Shown here: in pieces, positions 38,725 through 50,100 of the stretch | Layout of the letters: each line of letters starts with the position of its first letter | How positions within the stretch are numbered: position 1 is the first letter of the stretch | Source of the DNA: Phoebastria nigripes | Taxonomy: Eukaryota > Chordata > Aves > Procellariiformes > Diomedeidae | Assembly (NCBI GenBank): GCA_035582835.1 | Contig: JAYKAV010003132.1 | Span: forward strand, 1,861,855 to 1,925,854 | DNA: 64,000 bases | Direction of reading: 5' to 3' | The notes under the pieces: model-generated | Seen by the model: only the letters and a program-made list of their open reading frames with translations | Told to the model about the DNA's origin: nothing | The model's database searches: none | Made by a program: the position numbers and the translations under genes

Positions 38725-39262
38725 GGGGGTGTGTAATAGACCAACTGGCAGCTAACACCAAGGCCAACTTGTAACCCACTGGAACANAGANCNGTTTTCN
38801 ANNGACAGGAGACAAAACTTGATAAGGGAGCAGGGGGTGGAGATCCCCTGAGCCTGTCCGAGGAATGTCTCAAACACTCACAAGATTGAGGGATGGTGAA
38901 TCCCAGGAAGGCTCCTCTGTAGAGAGTTAACTGGGTCTGGCCTTGGGAGAAGAAATTTGATGACACCATAAGTCAGCCAAATAAGGGAGTATCCAGATAA
39001 GTGCTAAGAAAACAAGAACTACTGATAAAACCAAAGAAACAACTACTTGAACTACGAGTGAATTATCCTAATTAGCATACTAAAAAATCCACCCACCAGC
39101 AGGAAAAACCCCCTACCCAACAAAGCCCCTTGCCCACTGAATATGCGCAGTAAGAAGAAAGGACACGGTGACTTTAAGTGAAGACGAGGCATACAAGAAC
39201 CAATAGAANTGAACTACGAAGCTGCCCCTGTAGGAGAGGGGCAGTTCGAAGTGAACAGCGGG

Positions 39263-39269
39263 CATAAAA
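39263..39269 (+). promoter_or_regulatory. TATA-like box of the second LTR
   Basis: CATAAAA in a G-rich context (gggcataaaagggg), with CCAAT about 60 bases upstream. It is the likely start of LTR transcription. Confidence 0.55.
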
Positions 39270-39430
39270 GGGGAAGGCAAGTGCTATAGGGGGGACTTGG
39301 GATTTTCGATTTTTCAACTTTCGACTTTCGCTCTGGGGACTTGGGACTCATTTCGGGAACTTTGGAAGGAGCGCTCCTGCAGACCTGAGACCCCCGTTGG
39401 CTGAACCAGTGCTGGAACCTGGACCAATGA

Positions 39431-39495
39431 TCTATTTCTCTCTCTCTTTCTTTCTCTCGCTCTCTCCGTCTCTCTTTCTTTTATTCTTTTACCTT
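39431..39495. repeat. Pyrimidine-rich tract inside LTR
   Basis: A (CT/CTTT)n tract within the presumed R/U5 region of the second LTR. Confidence 0.85.
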
Positions 39496-39703
39496 TTCCT
39501 AGTAAGTAATGCAAAGCATAAACTCCCACAGCAGTGGCGAGTAACAAGCTTTTCTGTTATCCAATTATTTACCAATGAGCCTAGCTATAGAGTAAAAGTC
39601 TTTGTCTATGTACAGACCTTGAGTGTCGTTTCACCTTAATCCATACTGAGGGAATTTGCGAATCTGAGTCACCNCTCCCGCACAGGCGGGACGTGACAGG
39701 GGG

Positions 39704-42700
39704 CACCTGTGGAGCAGTCATAGGGCTTTGTTGACCCAGATCATGTTTTTTCACCTACTAAATAGAGATAAACATGATTTTCTATGAGGTGTTTTGAGTG
39801 TACTCCTACAAAGTATAATATAAGTAGCTATTATTATTATTGTTATTAATAATAACACATTTGCTAATGCATTGAGCAAAATCTTTGCAGATGTGTGAAG
39901 TTCCAAGAAAAGTAAATCTCACACTCCCGCTATTAGCTGACCCTTTCCTTCACTTTCCTTCATTAAAATGAAAGCAGTATTAAAAGGTCTGATCAGGATT
40001 GTAGCTGCAAAGAAAGTCAATAGGAGCCAGTCATTTAACTTCTTTATGCACCTTTGAAAATCCCAGCCTGACATCACTACAAATTAGCTGAACCAGAGCA
40101 GGGTTTTTCTTGGTAAGTAATATGAGAGCCACAAAGCACTTCTGCTTAACAAATGTTTCCTTTTTGTTACAGCACTCTCAGATTTTTTTGAGCTTGGTTC
40201 TCAACATGGATTTTTCATATGGAACAATAGTTAGCACTCTGACAGTTAACACAGTAATGAACGATTAGGCAGTAATTTATCTGCTACAGTGTATAGCTCC
40301 AATGAGATGAGACAACTTTTCTTAAGATTTCTGGCAGGGATTTTTGGGTCTTTGTCAGTTAATTTTTATTCACACCTGGCTGTAGTTACACTGGACTATT
40401 GTGTTATGCAGAATGAACAAAATTTCACCGACTTTCCTTGTTTTTAAAGGAATGCATCCATTTTGAGATTTTTTCTCCAGATCCCGTTTATCTGAATCCT
40501 ACTACCAGAGTATCCAGTATGGATTAGCTCCATAAAGGTTTTAGATGTTGTCACTTAATAAAATGCAGAATTAGGCATTTAGGTAATGTATCTAATGCAT
40601 GGGAAGAATCAGACACCAAGAAAGCAGTACATAAAGCTGAGAAGCTACAGTAGGAAATGCACAGGGTGAAATGAGATGCTGATTTCAGAGCTGTGGTGAA
40701 GACATTTTGATCTGGTTTGATAGAAATGTCTGTTAGAACTGCACCTCATTCTTGAACTTGCTGTGAAAAAAAATAAAAATCTTATGATAGACATTAGAGG
40801 TTGATAAAATCTGAGCAGGACACCCACCTTTTTATACTCAAAAGCAAATCAGGAGTACATTTCATCTGATCTATCCTGTTTGCCCATCTTAGGATGAGAT
40901 GAATAAGTCTCTTGAACATCTTTCCATTGACTTTACAGGATGACTAAGGTATTTTTAAATTCATAAACCTGGTCATATGAATGCCCCCTTAGTTGACCAA
41001 GTCTACACTAGTTCCCTAAATCTGTCCATGGTATTTCCACAAGGTCACCTAGAGAACCCTAAGAAAGCTTCCAAAGGTAGATGCAATCAATTGCCCTCCA
41101 GGAGTATCTGTCATAGACTGTAGAGAGAGCCTACATGACTCCTCCATTGAAGAATTCTAGAGAAAAATTAGATTAATCTTTCCCCACTTTATGAATTCCA
41201 CTGGAGCTTAATGGAATTCACTAACCATGTCACTAAAAGGTTGGTTGGTTATGTGCATATACCACAGAAGAAATGCATATGTTCATGGTAGAAATTTAGA
41301 AGTCTAAGAAATTTTGGTACTGCAGTGTGAATGTCAAATAAAGGTGTTCTGAAGAATGAAACTTTGGGCTTGGGTATCTAAAACATCAATTTTAGTGCTC
41401 AGCAGTACTTACTCGAAGGCTCAAACAACTCTTCAGTCTTACATCTTACTGGTATCAACAGCCCTTTCGTGCTTACATGCTATCATGAATCTAATCCCCC
41501 CCTGATTTGCCTCAAGGTCTGGTTTATAGCAATTAACACTGGCAATAAGATAAACAATAAAAATTTAGGTTATTATTAATGATTCGATACTTTAACATTA
41601 TTTCAAGATCTACTTCTATTAAAGAAGCATTAACCCTTCTACTATCACGGTCCCAAAAGTCATCTTTTTTAAGCAAAAAAAAAAAAAAATCTTCTGCAAG
41701 CACCCTTTAATGATGGATATGGCCCTAAGTCATTCACTCAGCTGTTTTATTACTTCTCTTTAAGTCTGATGAGTTGAAAGCAGATGTGCATCACTGAATT
41801 CTTAATAAAAGGCCACTGCTTGTCCTGCTGAATAATAAGAACTGCTAATGACACCAATTAAGAGCTGTAAATGTCATTTACACTTGTTTGTTATTTTTCA
41901 AGTCGATAAGGCTATGGAAGGCAAAGGAGCCTGAGATCACTTAGACTGGAGCATTCTGAGGGGACATTTTAATTGAAATATTACGTAGAGTAATAATAAA
42001 AAAAAGATAATGGAGCAATTACATTTGTGATTGGGTCAGTTGCAGAAGATACTTCAGTCATGTTTTTTTCAAGAATTATGAACTATAAAGAAATAAAAGT
42101 CCAAAACTAGGGGAAAAAAAAAAAAGGAAAAAAACCCTCCTAAACTCCAAATCCACATAAAAACAAAACAAAAAACCCAAAACCTACTAATTGCAGTGGT
42201 TTAAAAGTAAATCTGTTCCAATACTGATTTCCTGCTCTACACTGCATTAGCACGTGGATGTCAGGTTTGATATACACGTTCAAACAAACAGCTGGGATCT
42301 AGACTGAGAAAGAATCTTAGTGCGCTATCTGAGCAACTAGGACTGATGACTGCACTAAAGCTACATTTATTTAATATTATATTGCAGAGGATTGATAACA
42401 GTGGAATGGAAATTAGTCATCTGGAATCTGATGTATTTAGTCACAGATCTAGTTCCAGATCTCAGGCTTGGAGAAGCCTTATTCATAGGTACAGGGACTC
42501 CATATCTGTTTTGCCATCAAAACTTTCATTGGAGTATGCCTAAGAACACTCCCTTGAAAATGTCTTGCAAAGAACAGGAAGCAAATGAGTAAAACTCNAA
42601 AATCTGAAGCTTCATGACCCAAATATGTAGGGCTAGAATAACAAAGATAATTCACCACTTGTCAGCTTGTGTAAGCATCTAACCTCACCAATTATATGTC

Positions 42701-43703
42701 ACAAATCTACTCAGAACTACTGCTCAAGTGGCTCAAAGGCTACCTGCATTCCCATGGTACTTGAATTTCTCCTGTTGGTCTGGTGCAAGGTCACCACAGC
42801 ATCTCTCTCTCTTCACTGTTCAACAAGCTGCAAAGTGCTGCCTCTGTAGTCATGACCCTCACACAAGGAGCCTCTTTATCTGTCTTGCATAAGGATCCCA
42901 GTGTTGTGGTCATGGATCCTGTTCACAGAAAAAGTGTAGGACAAGAACTTCATCTGTATCCCCACATCAGAGTAGGTCAATGGAGGATTTTGACCTGCTC
43001 TATGAGAAGTATTGACTAAAATAATTTTCTAGAAACAGAAAAATAGACTTTAATCTCCTACCACCCAGTTGACTGCCCTCTCCACTGACTCATACAATTA
43101 ATCTCTCTTTTTCTTTTTCTTCTTGTCTCTTTATTGTAGGGACTAAGACATCAGTATGAATCTGATTTGAGAAACACAAATTGGAGGCAAAGCAGAGTGA
43201 GGATTCGGACCTTTACCAGAGAAATCTAAAGACAAGTTCCTTAGCCAATAGGTTGCTAATCAATTTGGGGTGGAATTTAACTTTCTTTTCTCTTCTTTTC
43301 AGGAGAGTACAGTGCTTTGCTGTGGCCAGTAAGTAACATGTGCTTTCCAGTCTTTCTTCCCATCCCACTCTAGCAAAGCTGTCCATACACCTAGCTGAAC
43401 TAAACCTTTAGCTTTTAAGGACTTTATCGCTTCCAAGTGCAGGACCTTGGTTGCTGAATTTGTGTTGAAGTTGCTTCTAAGCATCTAGGAAACTTGGAAG
43501 AATCTAAGTCTTCTTTGTTTTATTAAGAACACTTTTTATACTTTGAATATCCTTCAAAAATCTGTAAAGGATTTGTTCTAAGTAATGCAGAAAGCCATAT
43601 GTACAAAATAATGAATGACATGGAAAAGGTTAAATAGGAAACTATTGTTCCCTGTGAGCAATAATAGAAGTATTGGAGTCATCAGTTGAAACAATCTTAA
43701 CAG
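39704..43703. other. Unique AT-rich non-coding DNA, possible conserved element
   Basis: No gene was recognised. 41730-42070 is free of repeats and rich in developmental transcription-factor-like cores (caattaagagctg, aaatgtcatttacact, ttttaattgaaa). It is a candidate conserved non-coding element. (TTA)n-rich simple sequence lies at 39830-39856 and an A-run at 41677-41690. Confidence 0.55.
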
Positions 43704-43953
43704 NNNNNNNNNNNNNNNNNNNNNNNNNNNNNNNNNNNNNNNNNNNNNNNNNNNNNNNNNNNNNNNNNNNNNNNNNNNNNNNNNNNNNNNNNNNNNNNNN
43801 NNNNNNNNNNNNNNNNNNNNNNNNNNNNNNNNNNNNNNNNNNNNNNNNNNNNNNNNNNNNNNNNNNNNNNNNNNNNNNNNNNNNNNNNNNNNNNNNNNNN
43901 NNNNNNNNNNNNNNNNNNNNNNNNNNNNNNNNNNNNNNNNNNNNNNNNNNNNN
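43704..43953. other. Assembly gap (250 N)
   Basis: Exactly 250 Ns. The round size suggests a placeholder gap and not a measured one. Open frames spanning it are meaningless. Confidence 0.98.
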
Positions 43954-46515
43954 AAAAGGAGGGGAAAACAAAAGGGAGAGAAACATGGTTACAATATTCC
44001 TAGCTAAATTGTGGCACTTTAAACTGTGGCACTCACTGCATCAGGATACTGTGGATGACAAATGTTCACATGAGTTCACAAACTCCCTGAATCACAGACT
44101 GCTGAGCTAGAAAAGTATAGCTGCAAGCTTGCCTATATTTGTACTCTTTCCTAGGTACTGCTACTGGTTATTTTCAGGGGCAGGGTACTGGTCTAGATTA
44201 AATTGTTGTCCCACTTGCTATAGCACTTGCAACAGGATTATATTCCTAAGTGTCTGGCAGCCCAAACCTGAACAGCATCGTAGTAAAATGTTATGATGCT
44301 GGTTTTTGCTTTTTTTTTTTTTTTTGATTTCCCAGTGTTTTCCTGCAGGGGGTGGGGGAAAAGGGGAAAAAAAAAAAAAAGCCAGACAAACAACCAGATA
44401 AACAAAACACTTCTACCTTTGCAGACTACCATTCCATCTACATCTGTCTTGTTGTACTCCCACCAACTAGCAGTTATTGAGTGCTTTTCAATTGACATTT
44501 ATGACTGCCTCTAATGGCTTGGTTGTACATGAGGCTTGCATATCCTAACTAAATATTCAGTGATTTTTCCTTATTCTAATGTCCTTAATTAGATTTATGA
44601 ACTCTTTACTATGTTTTATGTTGATGAGGGACTGAGAATAAAATCCCGAAATGCTCACTCTAATAAAATATCACAGCTAACCAACTTGTGCTTTTGCATG
44701 TGTTATTTCAGTGAATAATGAGCTTTAAATAATGTTCTGAATATGTTACCAAGGATGGGCTAAAGAAATATAGACTGGTGATCTATTACAATACATTAAT
44801 AAATACACTGGTACATATAGTTCGCTGTCCATAAGGAGTAATGGATCATGCTGTAAGAACAAGTTAAGGGATAAGGGGCTTGAGGCTTTTTTGGAAAGTC
44901 TTGTATATAACTATCCATTTTATATAGAAGAAATTAATATCTTGCCGTTTCTTTTCTATTTTGGCTTTTTTTTTTTAGTTCTTTGAATCTGAAGTAAATT
45001 ATTGAGTAAGGTATAAAAACCAGTTGTAGTATAAGATAGCTTTGCCATACATTTTCATACTTAGAACTAATTAGCTTCTTTTCCTAGATTAAATAGTGAA
45101 AATGTTTAAGCAACATAAACCATGGTAGCTGTCAGGAAGTAGCACTCTAATCAAATTGACATAAAACTTGCTAAAAAGCTGGTACCTAGTAATAATTACA
45201 AGAAAACTTACTATACCTATANGTTTGTCCAGGACATGAAGACTAAGATGAATTTTTCTTACCGGTATCAGATCACTCCAATGTGAATTCTCTGGGTACT
45301 GAGCCTGCTAATGCACTGCGTAGGTAATCATGCCTACTATTCAGGGGAAAGTGTCCATTTTTCAGAATTATGTCCAGAGGTAATATATATCGACACAGTC
45401 CTATTGACTTGAGTAGATCTGCTGTGACTGACATCAGCCCAGTTAAATAAGCAAAAGCATATTCTGCTGGCTTTTATCCTTCTATGAGTCCTTGGTACTG
45501 TAAGAGAGACCAGGAGAGTTACTCTGTTTTGTGACGTCTTTGTGTGAGCAGGTAGTCATATCATTTCTTATTCTACCAAACAGAATCATTTTGTGAATGC
45601 CTTCCATCATTCACCCTTCCCTCTTTTATATGACTCTTGCTGGCTTAGCCAAGAGACTTGAAACACTTAAGTCTTTCCACTGACTCCATTGTGCTTTGTA
45701 TAAGAATCTATAATGATATGCTCTTTCTGCCAGAAACCATTTTTCACTGTTTTCTGAATAGCCATGTTGATGTTCCTGAACCTGCTACTGCAACTAAAAT
45801 GATCTTGTGAAATAAGAAGTGACATACCAAGGGCAGCTGGTAAAAAAGCTTCTAAGAAATTCCCTCAGGAATGCCAGAATAGTATATCTATACTTTTCAA
45901 CTCACACTGAACCATATACATATACAGAGCAACATGTTTCTTTCCAGTGTTGTTACTAACTTACAGAAACGTAGTTTTCCATTAACATATATCTCAAAAA
46001 TTAGACATTAAAAGCTTAGAAACTTGCATTCATATGTACGTAAATACCTGTGTATTTAAACTCCAAAGCAAGACCAATATAAATCAAGTGGGTAAACCTC
46101 AGCTCAAGGGTTCAGGTGTCTGATATCCAAGTCCTAGCTTGAGGTACAAGTGTGTTGTTAGTTCACTTTTACACAGAAATTTTGTGTTAAAGTGTGAGAC
46201 AGTGAGCGAGCAAAAGCGACAAAAAATAAGAAAGGTTAAAACAGTCAGAGAGTAATTGTTAAGGCAGAAAAAGTTATGTAAGGATTCAAGGGGAAATATG
46301 TTAACACAGAAAGTTAAAAAACTCTAAGTAAAACTTCAAAAAATCAAGAGGTGGCAAGCTAGCATTGTTGAGGTACTCATAAAAGCAATGGAAGCTGATC
46401 TTTCCCCAACTGACTGAGCACAGGCTCACCAAATTTCTTTTTTCTTCGCTATTAATGCCTTGCTTATTCAACCTTTGTATCTGTTGCACCTATTAACCAA
46501 TAAATAATTACATTT
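43954..46515. other. Unique AT-rich non-coding DNA
   Basis: No gene was seen. An inverted poly(T)/poly(A) pair (44308-44382) is listed separately. Confidence 0.6.
44308..44382. repeat. Inverted poly(T)/poly(A) repeat with G-rich spacer
   Basis: GC-T16 at 44308-44325 and A14-GC at 44367-44382 form inverted arms around a 41-bp spacer. The spacer holds three G-runs (44348-44352, 44354-44358, 44363-44366). Confidence 0.85.
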
Positions 46516-47195
46516 AGAATTATAGAATAGAATCATTGAAAAATCCAGGCTGGATCTCTGGAGATCTGGTCCAACCTTCTCTTAAAGGAAGGGCCTTTGA
46601 ACAAGGGTCCTGTCAAACTGAATTTCCAACGAGGTGGATTCCACCACTTCTCTGTGAAGCCTATTCCAGCATTTAATTGTTCTCGCTGCAAAAAGGTTTT
46701 TCACCTCCCTTCATAAATCAGGTTCTGCAATCCTTTAACCATCTTAGTTGGTGGTCCTACTCTGGACTCTATTTTTTCAGAGCAAAAATTAGGGCGGGNA
46801 GCAAACTAAATCTGAACACAGTGTTCCAGGTGTATCCAAACAAGTGCTGACCAGCGTGGAATAATCACATTCCTCCATCTGCTGGCTATGCTCTTGCTCA
46901 TGGAGCTCAGGAAACAGTTTGCTTTCGTAGCTGCAAGAGCACTCTGCTGACTTAAGTTTGGTGTCCCTCAGAATCCTAAGGTCCTTCCAGCAGAGATACA
47001 CCTAATTGAGGCAGACCCCAGCCTATACTGCTGCTGCTTCTGTCCTAGCAGCAGGATTTTACATTTATCTCATGTCAAACCTTATGCAGCTCTTGTTGGC
47101 CCAGCCTTGTTTGTATCCTACTTACAAAGTTCCTTTGCTCAAAGTAGTAGTTCTCCAAATCCATGTGACCTGTGAGGGTGAAGTTGTTTACAAAT
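46516..47195 (-). mobile_element. Old CR1 LINE fragment, antisense
   Basis: The plus strand carries reverse-complement CR1 landmarks in order: agaatagaatcattg, then ggagatctggtccaacc (3' end), ccaccacttctctgtg, ctattccagc, ctggactc, cagtgttccaggtg, ctcatggagctc, and a block that reads on the minus strand as KDLRILRDTKLKSAECSC, a worn version of the CR1 KDLGV.VDS.LNMSQQC segment seen at 22720-22770. It covers the last 650 or so bases of ORF2 and the 3' end, with many stops and indels. It is older than the copy at 21486 and younger-looking than the one at 32617. The upstream edge is approximate. Confidence 0.8.
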
Positions 47196-50100
47196 GAGAG
47201 AGATCACAGTTAAAATTGATGTTTAGTATAGTCTATTTGTCACATATCCAGTCTTGGACACTTTTAAAGAATTCTTAGCAAATTCTGAAGTTTGCCAAAG
47301 AGGTAGGTAATAAGATACAGCCTGTGCTCTGTGAAGACCCTGTATGTGAAATGGGTTAAAGTTTTTACTGTATCCACTTTCCATTCAAAACCACAAATTG
47401 TGAGCTCCTGAGCCAGTCACTGCCTCTTTCCCTCTTTGCTACACACAGCTATCTTTAACTTAAACCAATTACATCATTCTTTGATATTTTCTCCTGTATC
47501 AATCTCACCTAGTGTCCCCCAGTTCAAACCAATCGCTGCTTCCAACTTGTATTCTGTAATTGGGAGGTGGGAGGATGATGAGCATGACTGATCTGTCAGC
47601 TCTGTAGGGTGATCTGTCAGCTCAAAGAGGACTTTCCCTACCTTTCCAAAATCCCCAGGTAAGAGCTGTGAGAAGTGCAGGGAGTGTTACTTTTCCTCCT
47701 GAAGTTCATCCTGGATTACATAGAAATCCACATCTCCCCTTCATAGGTGTGTTGGCATGAAAATACAACCAAAAAACAGGCCCCAGAAGCATACAAATGG
47801 TCAACTGGAACACTCTCCTTTGGAAAAAAATAATTTCCAAGTAGAAAATGTGTTTTAGTCAACACTGTCTTGATTTTGACAATTTTTCTTTTGCTTTTCC
47901 CAAATGCATTTCAAACCAAACAAGCACCGCATGTTGAGAGCCACATTAAAATATTGCATTTCAAAGTGTTAATTTAACTTCAAATGGCATGTAAAATGGA
48001 CAGTTATTTCAAAATAAATTGCAATTTGGCACATCAGAGTTGGACAGGCTGAAATATCAAAACTGTTTTAGTTGCTGGATTTGCTTCTTATGCAAATATA
48101 GAAACTCTTCTTTTTTCGGGGGTGCCCCTCTGAATTGATTAAAAAAAAAAAAGACAAAAAAACCAAACCACTTTCTCCTCTGTGTAAATTTTCAGTCATT
48201 TCAACTCTGTCCCAATTTGGAGTGAAAGTAAGTGTCAAAGTACCGGAACATAAAAACATTGGGTCAGAGATTTTATTTTCTGATCAGTTCTAATGTGTGC
48301 ATATATCAAAATGATTCAAAGCAAAAGTTTGTCATTTTTAAACCCCAAATGACCTACAAGAACTTTTGGAAAAATGCAGAATGCATCAGATTTCATGTTT
48401 AAGGATTCTTTTATAATATAATGTTTGGGTTTTTTCTTAGACTTTATTGATAGTGGCTGGAGTATGACATCAATGGTTTTGCCAAGGAAGCCACAATTTA
48501 TTCCTTGTGAAGATTCCATGACTGAGCACAGAGGTATAAACAAGACCTTTGCAATCTGTGCTTCTTATATGAGGTCTGTCCTGCTCTCAAAGCACCAACT
48601 CTATATTTATATGTATATAATATTAGAGCAATGGTCTTTGAATCAATATTTATAAATGAATGTTAATCTTTTATAGAGGATTCAATAACAAAATCAAAAT
48701 TTATTACACCATAAAAGTTAGTCCTCAGATACTGTATTAGGCAATCTTACAGTCCCAACTGACTATGTCTACACTGCAGATCTGTTACTGTAACCTGCAT
48801 AAATATCCAGAAAATAATGTATTTTCTCTGTTTACTTTTCCTTAGGATAAACAGTGAAACAGTAAAAAGAGGCTAAGACACAACAGGGGATGCAAAACAG
48901 ACAAGCTGCAACAGACTACATGGGAGGATATTACAGAATTACAGTTGTTGCAATGGCTACCAGCTGTGCATCTGGAANGAGCAGGTTTGGAGGCCAGGAG
49001 TTTTTAATACAAGAAAAAGTTTGCCTCAGATGCTCACTCCTTTACATTTTTATTTCAGTCTTTACTTCAAATGTTTTAAAGAAGAATACTCCAACAACTC
49101 CAGTTATTTCTGTTGTTCTTGTTAACTACTCTGTCAACAGCTACAGGCAGGTAGAAGCATATTAACATTTGTGTTGCTAATATTTCAGATCACTGCATTT
49201 GGTCACTGAGGGTTATCTGCCTGCTTGCTTTGTGCTTCTTTTGCAATGAGAGGGAGAGAAAAATTTTGGATGCATGAGCTCTGCAATTGTCCCTTTACTG
49301 TTATTGATCCTTACACCAACCACACAAACAAGGCATTTCACTGAACCAGATTTCACATGCCCTGACTCTAGAAGCTGCAGAAGTTTTCTGGGTTTTTTTT
49401 TGAGGGGATGTGTTTATCCACATGAACACCCGCCCTGTCAAGACCTAGTCGGCCTCCAAAACACCATCCCTTTTTGCAGTAAATGAGCCACGCTGAAAGC
49501 AAGAGCTTTCAATTAAAGAAGTGTGTTCAGGAGTGTATCTCCATGCATATGGTAGCAATCGATAGCAAACTCAGATGGCATAGTAACTGTAATTCTGGCA
49601 TTTTATCACTTCTGAGGGCTTGACATAGTATACCTGTTCATTTAATGAAAAAGACTTCTGAAAAAGCAAAGAGGGGGAAAAAAANCCAGAAATGTTATTA
49701 TGCTGTGCTTATGCTGACAATCTCATGGCTCACACAGCTCTTGAGCACTTGAAGTAAAGGAATAAAGTCAGGCCAGATTAGGATGTCATTCTCTATATGA
49801 CACATATTCACTGATAGCTTTTGGCTTGTGATTCAGTACTCAACCAGACTTTCACCTGGTCAGAGTGTACCCCGTTATCACCTGGGTTGCATGACCAAGT
49901 TGTCTTTGCTGGGAAACTAGAATGTTTTGGCAGAAATATCCAGAACTCTTTCTGGTGGCACAGCCAGAACAGACATTCCAACTCAGGAACTTGGAAGCAT
50001 CTCCAGTTTCCCTGGAGATCACTGTCCTTGAAAGCCAGGACAACACAAGAATGAGACAATTTATCTGCTGCCTGCTATCAGAAAAGGAACAGAAAAAAAT

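Larger units (their letters stand above)
38730..39698 (+). mobile_element. Second LTR, probably class I (ERV1-like)
   Basis: A 969-bp segment that I read as an LTR in plus orientation. It starts TGTGTAATAG after GGGGG and ends GGGACGTGACA before GGGGG, giving a possible 5-bp duplication. Inside are CCAAT at 39201, a hairpin at about 39219-39249 (CGAAGCTGCCC against GGGCAGTTCG), a TATA-like CATAAAA at 39263-39269, two copies of ggggacttggga near 39292 and 39335, a pyrimidine tract at 39431-39495 and a CpG-rich end (ctcccgcacaggcgggacg). It shares no sequence with the other LTRs in the window. The 3' limit is firmer than the 5' limit: a start near 38959 (TGATGACACC after a purine stretch) is the alternative. 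No internal viral sequence was recognised on either side, so it is probably a solo LTR. Confidence 0.65.

Noticed and set aside
39699..39716. Primer-binding site after the second LTR (ggggg then cacctgtgg resembles a proline-tRNA site)
   Set aside because: Only the first six bases match well, there is no leader or viral sequence after it, and the same Gs serve as the better-supported target duplication.
43642..44110. Open frames of 114 and 145 codons
   Set aside because: Both consist mostly of the 250-N gap.
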